Origin: Lachnospiraceae bacterium
Lineage (GTDB): Bacteria > Bacillota > Clostridia > Lachnospirales > Lachnospiraceae
DNA: 41,106 bases
Direction of reading: 5' to 3'
Assembly (NCBI GenBank): GCA_016283775.1
Contig: JAEENL010000060.1
Location: 1-41,106, forward strand
Each line of letters opens with the position of its first letter. Positions within the stretch are counted from its first letter, which is position 1. Below the pieces are notes generated by a model. It did no database searches. It was given only the letters and a program-made list of their open reading frames with translations, and was not told the origin of the DNA. Of this stretch, positions 18,570 through 26,159 are shown one piece after another. The translations under genes were made by a program, and so were the position numbers.

Positions 18570-19438
18570 TGCACGGCAGGATATCAAAAGGCGTAGCCGG
18601 CTCATACGTTGTGCTTTCCGAAAACGGTCCCGTGATATGCAAGCCCAAAGGGATATTCAGAAATGACAAAAAAAAGCCGCTCGTCGGAGACAGTGTCGAA
18701 TTTGACATGCTTCCCGACGGGACCGGCGTTATAGCGGAGATTTTGGAAAGAACAAGCATTCTTATAAGGCCTGAGGTTGCAAACGCGACTCAGGCAATGC
18801 TTGTTTTTGCGATAACTCAGCCGGATCCCGCGATGAATCTCGCGGACAGGTTCCTGATAAACATGGAAATGGCGCATGTCCCGACATTAATTGTTTTCAA
18901 CAAGGCCGACCTTGCGGATGAAAAAAAGATCAAAGAGACAGAGGATATCTTTAAAGGATCAGGATGTGAGGTTTTCTTTGTATCTGCAAAGTTTGGACAG
19001 GGTATCGACGAGATAAAGAAAAAGTTGCACGGGCAGAGCACTGTGCTTGCGGGCCCGTCCGGAGTCGGGAAGTCCACGCTTACAAATCTCCTGCAGGACG
19101 AAGCTCTAATGGAAACCGGAGAGCTTTCGGAAAAGATCCTGAGAGGTAAGAACACCACCAGACACACCCAGCTTTTAAAGGTCTCAGCCGATTCCTATAT
19201 TTACGACACGCCCGGTTTTACTTCGTTTTATGTGACGGGGATTGATGAGCGCGAGCTTTGGAAATACTATCCGGAGATGGCGGATTGCAGCGGACTTTGC
19301 AGATTTACGGGATGTGTCCACATAAACGAACCCGACTGCGAAGTGAAAAAACGGGTAGCTGAAGGAATGATATCCTCTGTCCGCTATGACAATTACAAGC
19401 AGATCTATTCAGACATAAAGCAGAGCAGGAAATACTGA
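18569..19438 (+). CDS. rsgA: Small-subunit ribosome maturation GTPase RsgA
   Basis: RsgA is a circularly permuted GTPase acting late in 30S assembly. ATG 18569 is chosen because GGAGGAG (18551-18557) precedes it and MHGRISKG is the usual start; it overlaps the prkC stop as TAATG. The product is 289 residues. An N-terminal OB fold is followed by the permuted G motifs: NKADL (G4) comes before GPSGVGKST (G1), then DTPGF (G3). The C-terminal zinc knuckle is Cys-x4-Cys-x-His-x5-Cys (CRFTGCVHINEPDC). The order prkC-rsgA-rpe is conserved in Bacillota. Confidence 0.96.
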   Translation: MHGRISKGVAGSYVVLSENGPVICKPKGIFRNDKKKPLVGDSVEFDMLPDGTGVIAEILERTSILIRPEVANATQAMLVFAITQPDPAMNLADRFLINMEMAHVPTLIVFNKADLADEKKIKETEDIFKGSGCEVFFVSAKFGQGIDEIKKKLHGQSTVLAGPSGVGKSTLTNLLQDEALMETGELSEKILRGKNTTRHTQLLKVSADSYIYDTPGFTSFYVTGIDERELWKYYPEMADCSGLCRFTGCVHINEPDCEVKKRVAEGMISSVRYDNYKQIYSDIKQSRKY

Positions 19439-19461
19439 AATTACTTACAGGAAGAAAACAC

Positions 19462-20118
19462 ATGAATATATTGGCACCGTCAATACTAGCCGCGGATTTC
19501 AACATCCTCGGTGAACAGATAGAAAAAGTCAAAAAAGCCGGCTGCAAATGGCTTCATATAGATGTGATGGACGGAAATTTCGTGCCGAGCATCTCATTTG
19601 GAATGCCTGTGATAAAGAGCATCCGCAAAAAAAGCGATCTGTTTTTTGACGTTCACCTTATGATCGACGAGCCGGTACGCTATATCAAAGAGTTTAAGGC
19701 TTCCGGCGCGGATGGGATCACGGTGCATGTCGAAGCCTGCAGTGACATCCCGGAAACGATCAGAGCGATCAAAGAAGAAGGCCTGAAATGCGGGCTTTCC
19801 ATTTCACCGGATACGCCTGTTTCAGCAGTGCTGCCATATATACATGACTGCGACATGGTGCTCGTTATGACAGTGCATCCCGGCTTTGGCGGGCAGAAAC
19901 TGATCCCTGAAACACTTGATAAGGTGTCGGAACTCCGAAAGCTCATCCAAAGCGAAGGCCTTGATATAAGGCTTGAAGTGGACGGCGGTGTGACAGAAGA
20001 TAACATCGGTCAGGTCATAAAAGCAGGCGCGGATACAGTTGTCGCGGGAACTGCGGTATTTAAAGGCGATATAATCAAAAACGTAAAAGAACTTACAAAT
20101 AAAATAGAAAATGCCTGA
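19462..20118 (+). CDS. rpe: Ribulose-phosphate 3-epimerase
   Basis: Rpe interconverts ribulose 5-phosphate and xylulose 5-phosphate in the pentose phosphate pathway. The 218-residue TIM barrel shows MNILAPSILAADF, HIDVMDGNFVP, HLMIDEP, MTVHPGFGGQ and EVDGGV, covering the metal ligands and phosphate site. It lies 23 bases after rsgA, with AGGAAG before the ATG. It closes the conserved operon; the GH78 gene follows after 26 bases and may be co-transcribed. Confidence 0.97.
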   Translation: MNILAPSILAADFNILGEQIEKVKKAGCKWLHIDVMDGNFVPSISFGMPVIKSIRKKSDLFFDVHLMIDEPVRYIKEFKASGADGITVHVEACSDIPETIRAIKEEGLKCGLSISPDTPVSAVLPYIHDCDMVLVMTVHPGFGGQKLIPETLDKVSELRKLIQSEGLDIRLEVDGGVTEDNIGQVIKAGADTVVAGTAVFKGDIIKNVKELTNKIENA

Positions 20119-20144
20119 ACATCCGAATACGGAGGAATTTTCAC

Positions 20145-22667
20145 ATGAAGATCACAGACTGCAAGATCAATCATCTCTCCAATCCTTTGGGTTATGAACT
20201 TTCCGCACCTCGCGTGTCATGGCATGTCGAAGAAAGCACCGGGAGCGCTCCTTTGTGGGCGCGCCTTGTTGTTTCCGGGGATCACGCATTCAAGAATATT
20301 ATATATGATTCGGGTGAAGTCACAGAAAACTTACTGTATCTTCCCGTAAAAGCAGAACTGCAGCCTTTCACTCTGTACTTTTATACGGTTACCGTTAAAA
20401 GTGACGCAGGTGAAGAGGCTGTTTCCGATATCTGCACTTTTGAAACCGCGAGAGGAAACCTGCCGTGGGCGGGAAAATGGATCACATGCGGCAACAACGG
20501 CGACGCGGCGCCGCTGTTTTCAAAAGAAATATCTCCGAAAAGCGAAGTGAGCTCCGCAAGACTATGTATCACAGGACTCGGCCTGTATGAGGCATTTATC
20601 GGAAAAGAGCGCGTTGGCGATGAGCTTCTCACGCCTTACTGCAACGACTACGACAAGTGGATCAGGTACCAGACCTATGATGTGACCGCGCTCCTTAAGG
20701 AAAACACTGTGATCTCAGTGCTTCTCGGCAACGGGTGGTACAAAGGTCGCTTCGGATTCAGAAAAAAAGAGGGACAGACAGGTTTCTACGGTACAGATTA
20801 CATGCTGCTCGCGGAACTCAGGATAGAATATAAAGACGGGACAAAAGAAGTGATCGGTACCGACGGCACATGGAAAGTGCAGGAAACCGGCATTTTGTCA
20901 AACAATATCTATGACGGTGAGACAAGAGACGACACGGTATTTGAAAATACCGGACTTCCATTTACCGTGGACAAAAAGGAAGAATGCGCGCGTGTGCTTT
21001 CCGAAGATGAGGCTCCGAAGGCTTTTGTTTCACCGAGATATGATCTTCCTATACGAGTTATAGAGGAATTTCCCGCAAAGCTTACAGTAACGCCCCGCGG
21101 GGAAAAAGTTTTTGATATCGGGCAGAACATCTCAGGTATATTCAGGCTCCGTGTCCGTGGTAAAAAAGGGCAGAAGATACGGCTGCAGTTTGGAGAAGTC
21201 CTTCAGGACGGCTGTTTTTACAGAGACAACTTAAGGAGTGCAAAAGCAGAATATGTCTATATCAGCGACGGAAACGAGAAGACTCTGGTACCTCATTTCA
21301 CGTTTTACGGATACAGATATATAAACATCGAGGGATATTCTGACGTAAAAGAAGAGGATATCACTGCGCTGGCATGCACGACGGATCTTTCGGAAACGGG
21401 AAAGATCACCTGCGGACGTCCGCTCGTACAGCAGCTCATCTCCAATGTCAACTGGGGAAGACGCGACAATTTCCTTGATGTTCCGACCGACTGCCCTCAA
21501 AGAGACGAGCGCATGGGCTGGACCGGCGACGCTCAGGTGTTTTCCGCGACGGCTTCTTATCTTACGGACAGTTACCCGTTTTACAGAAAATATCTGCATG
21601 ACATGTATCTTGAACAGACTCATCACAATGGGGGCGTACCGCATACGGTCCCTTCGTTCGGCATGGATGCGGGTTCATCTGTCTGGGGTGATGCGGCGAC
21701 CATCATACCGTGGAATGTTTACAGGTTTTCAGGTGACGAGACCATCATCAGGGAACAGTACGATTCGATGCGCGGCTGGGTTGACTTTATGACCTCCGCG
21801 GACGGAGAGGATGCAGGGTGGCGCAGGACCTTCCACTACGGTGACTGGCTTTCGCTTGACGTTCCGCATGCCGCGGCGGATCAGTGCTTCGGTGCGACAG
21901 ATGTCGGCTTCATCGCTGACGTTTACTATATGTACAGCTCGGAACTTGTAGCGGATGCGGCAAAAATGCTTGGAAAGAAAGAGGATGAAGAAACTTATCG
22001 GACCCTTTCGGAAAAGATAAGAAAAAGGATACTTGATGAGTACTATTCTCCGAACGGGCGCTGCTGCTGCGATACGCAGACGGGACTTGTGCTTTCGCTG
22101 ATCCATGGACTCGGGAACAGAGAAAAAGCGGCGGAAAGGCTTAAGCGAAAGATAGAAGACAACCACGGAAAGCTTGACTGCGGCTTTGTCGGAGCGCCGC
22201 TCCTTTGCATCACGCTTTCTGAAAACGGTATGAGTGACATTGCCGCGCGTCTTCTTTTAAACGAAGAATATCCGGGATGGCTTTATGAAGTGAAACTCGG
22301 AGCGACGACCATCTGGGAACGCTGGAACAGTCTGGACGAGAGCGGACATATCTCGTCTACCGGGATGAACAGCCTGAACCACTATGCATATGGTTCCGTT
22401 CTTGAATGGATATTTGCTTATGCCGCAGGTCTCCGGCCCGTTGAAGCCGGATTTATGCGCACTTTGATCGCACCTTACCCGATAAAGGAGCTTGGATTCC
22501 TTAAATGCGAATACTTAAGTGCCGCAGGCCTTTGGAAGGTTTCATGGGAATTCGGGAATGACGGTGCCGTTCTATACAAGATCACCGTGCCTTTCGGCGC
22601 CGTGGCGGAGGTTTTGCTTCCGGGGCGTGAAAAAATGCGGTTGAAAACCGGAACATATGAATTTTGA
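20145..22667 (+). CDS. GH78 alpha-L-rhamnosidase
   Basis: The enzyme releases terminal alpha-L-rhamnose from plant glycans or glycosides by an inverting mechanism. The 840-residue product has N-terminal beta-sandwich modules (about 1-400) and an alpha6/alpha6 catalytic barrel. DVPTDCPQRDERMGWTGD at about residues 446-463 contains the acidic cluster (Asp, Glu, Asp) of GH78, and the second catalytic glutamate is in TTIWERWNS near residue 724. There is no signal peptide, so it acts in the cytosol on imported oligosaccharides or glycosides. GGAGG lies 11 bases before the ATG. It follows rpe closely, which may reflect read-through transcription rather than shared function. The GH43 enzyme downstream suggests pectin or hemicellulose side-chain degradation. 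Confidence 0.93.
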   Translation: MKITDCKINHLSNPLGYELSAPRVSWHVEESTGSAPLWARLVVSGDHAFKNIIYDSGEVTENLLYLPVKAELQPFTLYFYTVTVKSDAGEEAVSDICTFETARGNLPWAGKWITCGNNGDAAPLFSKEISPKSEVSSARLCITGLGLYEAFIGKERVGDELLTPYCNDYDKWIRYQTYDVTALLKENTVISVLLGNGWYKGRFGFRKKEGQTGFYGTDYMLLAELRIEYKDGTKEVIGTDGTWKVQETGILSNNIYDGETRDDTVFENTGLPFTVDKKEECARVLSEDEAPKAFVSPRYDLPIRVIEEFPAKLTVTPRGEKVFDIGQNISGIFRLRVRGKKGQKIRLQFGEVLQDGCFYRDNLRSAKAEYVYISDGNEKTLVPHFTFYGYRYINIEGYSDVKEEDITALACTTDLSETGKITCGRPLVQQLISNVNWGRRDNFLDVPTDCPQRDERMGWTGDAQVFSATASYLTDSYPFYRKYLHDMYLEQTHHNGGVPHTVPSFGMDAGSSVWGDAATIIPWNVYRFSGDETIIREQYDSMRGWVDFMTSADGEDAGWRRTFHYGDWLSLDVPHAAADQCFGATDVGFIADVYYMYSSELVADAAKMLGKKEDEETYRTLSEKIRKRILDEYYSPNGRCCCDTQTGLVLSLIHGLGNREKAAERLKRKIEDNHGKLDCGFVGAPLLCITLSENGMSDIAARLLLNEEYPGWLYEVKLGATTIWERWNSLDESGHISSTGMNSLNHYAYGSVLEWIFAYAAGLRPVEAGFMRTLIAPYPIKELGFLKCEYLSAAGLWKVSWEFGNDGAVLYKITVPFGAVAEVLLPGREKMRLKTGTYEF

Positions 22668-22713
22668 CATTATCCGGGACATTTTTTGACAGAGCGGATT
22701 GTGAAAATAATCC

Positions 22714-22742
22714 TTGTCATCAAAGAAAAAAATGTTTATAAT
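22714..22742 (+). promoter_or_regulatory. Promoter of tRNA-Ala
   Basis: TTGTCA (22714-22719) and a perfect TATAAT (22737-22742) are 17 bases apart. The -10 box ends nine bases before the tRNA, so transcription would start almost at the mature 5' end. This is close to the sigma-A consensus. Confidence 0.85.
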
Positions 22743-22751
22743 GTCAGTAAC

Positions 22752-22824
22752 GGGGTATTAGCGCAGTTGGGAGCGTGCCACACTGGCAGTGTGGAGGTCA
22801 CGGGTTCGAATCCCGTATGCTCCA
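22752..22824 (+). tRNA. tRNA-Ala (anticodon GGC)
   Basis: The 73-base gene folds as a standard cloverleaf: acceptor GGGGTAT/ATGCTCC, D stem GCGC/GCGT, anticodon stem CCACA/TGTGG with loop CTGGCAG, and T arm ACGGG-TTCGAAT-CCCGT. The anticodon is GGC, reading GCC and GCU. The G3:U70 wobble pair, the main alanine identity element, is present and confirms the assignment. The 3' CCA is not encoded (A discriminator followed by GAC). Confidence 0.95.
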
Positions 22825-22831
22825 GACAATG

Positions 22832-22865
22832 ATCCTGCTTTTCCGGTGAAAGGCAGGATTTTTTA
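22832..22865 (+). terminator. Terminator of tRNA-Ala
   Basis: ATCCTGC (22832-22838) pairs with GCAGGAT (22853-22859) and is followed by a run of T to 22865. Promoter, tRNA and terminator form a self-contained single-tRNA unit. Confidence 0.85.
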
Positions 22866-22888
22866 AACCTTACGGAGAGTGGTGTATA

Positions 22889-24091
22889 ATGGCAAAAAAG
22901 ACCGGTACTTACGGAAGGATAAGAGAAAAGGTTTCTTATATCATCGAGGTGGGCTTTGCCGATGATTTCATAAGCCGCGCCTATGATGTGATGAATTTCT
23001 TTTTTATCGCGCTCAACCTTACCGTGAGCGTGATGCTGACTTTTTCAAATTTACAGGAAAGCTGTGGTAAGATCCTCGAGACGATCGAGGCGGTTACTGT
23101 GGCTTTTTTTGCATTTGACCTCATATTAAGGCTGTGGACCGCGGGATGTGTCTATTCAAAGAACAGCGAGCCTGTGGCGCTCCTTCGTTATATTTTCTCA
23201 TTCAACGGCATCATCGATATTCTTTCGTGCGTTCCGTATTATCTGCCTTTCTTCTTCCCGAGCGGGATGGCGGCGTTCAGGATATTCCGCGTCATGAGGA
23301 TATTCCGCATTTTCCGCGTGAATGCATATTTTGATTCGCTGAATGTCATCGGCGGGGTTATAAAGAACAAGGCGAAGCTCCTTCTTTCTTCCGTGTTTGT
23401 GATCCTTATGCTGATGCTCGCCGCAAGCCTTTGCATGTACAGTCTTGAACACAATGCACAGCCCGAGGCGTTTGACAATGCGCTGTCGGGAATGTGGTGG
23501 GCAGTGGCGTCGCTCCTCACCGTGGGATACGGTGACATCTATCCCATAACGGCGGCGGGAAAGATATTTGCGATGGCGATAACCATGCTCGGCGTGGGGC
23601 TTGTTGCCATCCCCACAGGTATCATCAGCGCGGGTTTTGTCGAACAGTACGAAAAAATGAAGAGCATGGCTGAAGAAGCCGCGGAGTCGGATCTTCATTT
23701 CATTCGTGTTAAGCTTGTAAAAACGGACAAATGGACCGGAAAAAAGATTATGGAACTGGGGCTTCCAAAGCATATCCTGATCGCTGCGGTGCTAAGAGGA
23801 GACGAAGTGATAGTGCCGAGGGGGGATATGGCACTTGAGGCGGGAGACGCTCTGATACTTGGCGTTGCGGGGGAAAAGGACAAGCTTGACCTGCAGCTTC
23901 GTGAGATCCATTTAAAAGCGCATCATGAGTGGAATGATGAGGAAATAAGGGATCTGGACATTTCGAGACAGGATTTCATCGTTATGGTGCGGCGTGACGG
24001 GAAAACACTGATGCCAAACGGTGATCTGAGGCTTAAAGAAGGAGATACGGTCTTTCTCTACAGTCGTAGAAAGCTTTTCAGGGAAAGGTGA
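22889..24091 (+). CDS. Voltage-sensor potassium channel with C-terminal RCK_C (TrkA-C) domains
   Basis: A 400-residue six-helix potassium channel subunit. Helices S1-S3 (about 33-123) are followed by S4 with arginine every third residue (FRIFRVMRIFRIFRVN, about 129-145), S5 (about 154-178), the pore helix, and the selectivity filter TVGYGD (about 211-216) before S6. This is the Kv layout. The cytosolic part has two stretches resembling TrkA-C/RCK_C domains (about 265-335 and 340-398, each with a pattern like V-P-R-G-D-x-x-L-x-x-G-D). No Rossmann RCK_N lobe is seen, which is unusual for an RCK-gated channel. The ATG follows GGAGAGTGGTG; the gene has its own space after the tRNA terminator. Confidence 0.9.
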   Translation: MAKKTGTYGRIREKVSYIIEVGFADDFISRAYDVMNFFFIALNLTVSVMLTFSNLQESCGKILETIEAVTVAFFAFDLILRLWTAGCVYSKNSEPVALLRYIFSFNGIIDILSCVPYYLPFFFPSGMAAFRIFRVMRIFRIFRVNAYFDSLNVIGGVIKNKAKLLLSSVFVILMLMLAASLCMYSLEHNAQPEAFDNALSGMWWAVASLLTVGYGDIYPITAAGKIFAMAITMLGVGLVAIPTGIISAGFVEQYEKMKSMAEEAAESDLHFIRVKLVKTDKWTGKKIMELGLPKHILIAAVLRGDEVIVPRGDMALEAGDALILGVAGEKDKLDLQLREIHLKAHHEWNDEEIRDLDISRQDFIVMVRRDGKTLMPNGDLRLKEGDTVFLYSRRKLFRER

Positions 24092-24116
24092 TATTCAGTA
24101 CGGAAGGAGAAGGTTT

Positions 24117-25130
24117 ATGTCAGAACAGGATGAGCTCAGAGAAAAGAAAAAGGATTATCCATACAGTATAAGGGATGTGCATATCAGTGACCCGTTCATC
24201 CTTGCCGACGAAAACAGCGGGATGTACTACACGTATGTGCAGTTTGTGGACAGGGAAAGATTTCCGGACGCAGTTTCCGATGAACCTTGTTTTTATGTAT
24301 TAAAATCTCCCGATCTTGTGAACTGGTCGGTGCCAAAGATCTGCTTTAAGAAGGGCAATTTCTGGGCGGATAAGGATTATTGGGCTCCGGAATGTCATTT
24401 TTGGAGAGGGCGCTATTATATCATCTCGTCATTCAGGGCCGATGGAAAATACAGGGGATGCCAGTGTCTTGTGGCGGACAGTCCGGAGGGGCCGTTTTCT
24501 CCTGTCGGGGACGGGCCGGTGACTCCTCATGGGTGGCACTGCCTTGACGGTACGCTCTATGTGGAAAAAGACGGCTCGCCGTGGATGGTATTTTGTCATG
24601 AGTGGATGCAGGTCTACGACGGGCAGGTATGCGCGATAAAGCTCAGTGACGACCTATCGACTGCGGTGTCTGAGCCGGAGATATTGTTTAGGGCTTCTGA
24701 TGCGCCTTGGCGTGGGACTATGAAGTCCGGCGGTTCTCTTGTGACTGACGGGCCTTTTCTCTACAGGATGAAGTCGGGTGCGCTCATCATGCTGTGGTCG
24801 AGTTTTTCCGAAGAAGGTGGTTACACTGTAGGTACCGCGAGGTCTCTAAGCGGTACCGTGCACGGGCCGTGGAAGCAGGACGAGGTGCCGCTTTATGCTC
24901 TTGACGGCGGGCATGCGATGCTTTTTAACACGTTCTCGGGTAAGCTTATGATGTCGCTTCATTGTCCGAACATCCATCCGAAAAAGAGGATATTGCTGTT
25001 TGAGATGGAGGAGCGTGGGGACAGGCTTGCGATAAGGAATGAGGTTACGGGAAACTGGTATGATGGGGCCGGAGGGACCGCGGAGCGGTGGAGATACAGA
25101 GTGAAGTGCGAGGAGGAGATACTGGTGTAG
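24117..25130 (+). CDS. GH43-family glycosidase
   Basis: A 337-residue single-domain five-bladed beta-propeller enzyme of the GH43 type (arabinofuranosidase or xylosidase family). The start of the propeller, VHISDPFILAD, carries the catalytic base Asp; WAPECHFW and CLDGTLYVEKDGSPW match the second blade and the pKa-modulating Asp; ALDGGHAMLF carries the central His. At the usual general-acid motif E-G-P the sequence reads VTDGPFLYR, so Asp replaces the commonest Glu. No signal peptide is present, so it is cytosolic. AAGGAGAAGG precedes the ATG 25 bases after the channel gene. The substrate cannot be fixed from sequence. Confidence 0.85.
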   Translation: MSEQDELREKKKDYPYSIRDVHISDPFILADENSGMYYTYVQFVDRERFPDAVSDEPCFYVLKSPDLVNWSVPKICFKKGNFWADKDYWAPECHFWRGRYYIISSFRADGKYRGCQCLVADSPEGPFSPVGDGPVTPHGWHCLDGTLYVEKDGSPWMVFCHEWMQVYDGQVCAIKLSDDLSTAVSEPEILFRASDAPWRGTMKSGGSLVTDGPFLYRMKSGALIMLWSSFSEEGGYTVGTARSLSGTVHGPWKQDEVPLYALDGGHAMLFNTFSGKLMMSLHCPNIHPKKRILLFEMEERGDRLAIRNEVTGNWYDGAGGTAERWRYRVKCEEEILV

Positions 25131-25225
25131 AGCGGGCCGGGGCTCGGTAGAATATGCTTTGGAGGTACGGCATGTTAAGCATGCATACAAAGTGATCGAC
25201 ATGTGTCAGGAGAGTTTGACGGGGT

Positions 25226-25520
25226 GCCGAAGCGGTCTGTAACCTCGTCCGCATTTATTTGGGGAATACATTGGAGACAGAGGAATCTAGACATTTCAGT
25301 ATGTTTTATTGATGCCTTCATTGCCTGTAATCTCGTCCGCATTTGGTCTCCCTCGTGGAATACGGTGTGTAGGTAAGTATACAGTTGTTACCACTCGGTC
25401 AAAGAATGCTCCCGAGATTCAGGCAACTCAGGCATCTGAAAATATGATGTTTAAATGCAATTATTTGATCTGATTTGCATTCCGCAATGAAATGCTCCCG
25501 AGGTACAGACCTGCTTCGGC
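25226..25520. repeat. Palindromic intergenic element, outer copy (interrupted)
   Basis: Left arm 25226-25256 and right arm 25490-25520 are inverted repeats: GCCGAAGC-GGTCTGTA-CCTCG-nnn-GCATTT matches in 27 of about 30 positions, with two single-base bulges and a 3x3 internal mismatch. The inner ends CCTCG...GCATTT are shared with the copies at 25311-25436 and 39221-39370. The middle is interrupted by a second, complete copy. No open frame with a ribosome site is seen inside and there is no T tract, so it is not a simple terminator. Confidence 0.7.
25311..25436. repeat. Palindromic intergenic element, inner copy
   Basis: Arms 25311-25343 and 25405-25436 pair in 26 of 32 positions (GATGCCT, TTGCCTG, AATCTCG, GCATT blocks). 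The loop begins TTTGGTCTCCCTCGTGG and ends CTCGGTCAAAG, nearly identical to the element at 39221. The outer arm sequence differs from the other copies yet is still self-complementary. It lies wholly inside the outer copy. Confidence 0.75.
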
Positions 25521-25572
25521 AATCAAGACAAAGCCTGATCAGAACGGAAATGCACTTTGTACGCATGCTTGC

Positions 25573-25612
25573 ACAAGCCTTTACCTCGAATGCATTTGTC
25601 TCACTCGCTTGG
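25573..25612. repeat. Half copy of the palindromic element
   Basis: TTACCTCGAATGCATTTG followed by TCTCACTCGCTTGGGG matches the left half of the family (CCTCG-nnn-GCATTTGGTCTCCCTCGTGG). No matching right half follows before the next gene at 25706. Its CCTCG arm can also pair with the right arm at 25490-25513. It is probably a truncated copy. Confidence 0.55.
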
Positions 25613-25705
25613 GGAGTGTAGTGGGGGCGGAGGTGGTGGTGTATGGAAAGCAGGGGATTAGCAAATAGGTGATCGTGTAACGTTTTTCCCAAAAAGGAGG
25701 CAGAT

Positions 25706-26125
25706 ATGTTTGAACACATTGGGGCTAAAATCAAGAAAATCGTAAAAATCTTTTTTGTGCTTTGGAGTATTGTTGGGGCTTTTGTAATAGGGTATTACTT
25801 AGCTGCTCGCTATAATACTCTCCGCTATTTCTCAAATTCAGAGGTACGATTGATAGCGGGAAGTATTCTTGCTTTTGTTATAAGTACTGTCGCCTGGATT
25901 TTGGTAGTATGGCTTTCAAGTTTACTTGTATATGGTTTTGGAGAGCTGATCGATCGTGCAGAGTCTATAGACAAACAGTTGAAAATGAGGAACAAAGCAG
26001 AATATGTTTCTGAGGAAGATATAACTGATACTGTTCACCTGATCCAATGTCCAAAATGCGGATCTGCAGAGGATTCAAGGCATTATTATTGTCAAAAGTG
26101 TGGTTGTATTTTGAAGGAAAGATAA
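25706..26125 (+). CDS. Small two-helix membrane protein with C-terminal zinc ribbon
   Basis: The 139-residue product has two hydrophobic helices (about 12-32 and 48-75), a short charged helix, and a C-terminal zinc ribbon with CPKCG and CQKCG (about 115-135). AAAAAGGAGGCAG immediately before the ATG is a strong ribosome site. The cysteines suggest a cytosolic metal-binding tail. The gene is clearly more AT-rich than its neighbours and lies directly after the repeat cluster, which hints at acquisition. I do not recognise a named family, and zinc ribbons on small membrane proteins are common in Clostridia with no assigned role. Confidence 0.8.
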   Translation: MFEHIGAKIKKIVKIFFVLWSIVGAFVIGYYLAARYNTLRYFSNSEVRLIAGSILAFVISTVAWILVVWLSSLLVYGFGELIDRAESIDKQLKMRNKAEYVSEEDITDTVHLIQCPKCGSAEDSRHYYCQKCGCILKER

Positions 26126-26159
26126 CAGAGGACGCAACAAGTTTTTACGGAGGTTTTCT

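Noticed and set aside
23198-23773. Minus-strand open frame of 191 codons opposite the potassium channel
   Set aside because: Its sequence is rich in His and Arg, a sign of antisense reading of a hydrophobic gene, and the plus-strand channel motifs are unambiguous.
25131-25705. CRISPR-like array in the repeat cluster
   Set aside because: The repeats are few, inverted rather than direct, irregularly spaced, and no cas gene is present.
25399-25734. Minus-strand open frame of 111 codons across the palindromic repeats
   Set aside because: It runs through inverted repeats and into the start of the zinc-ribbon gene and lacks a ribosome site; the repeats explain the region better.
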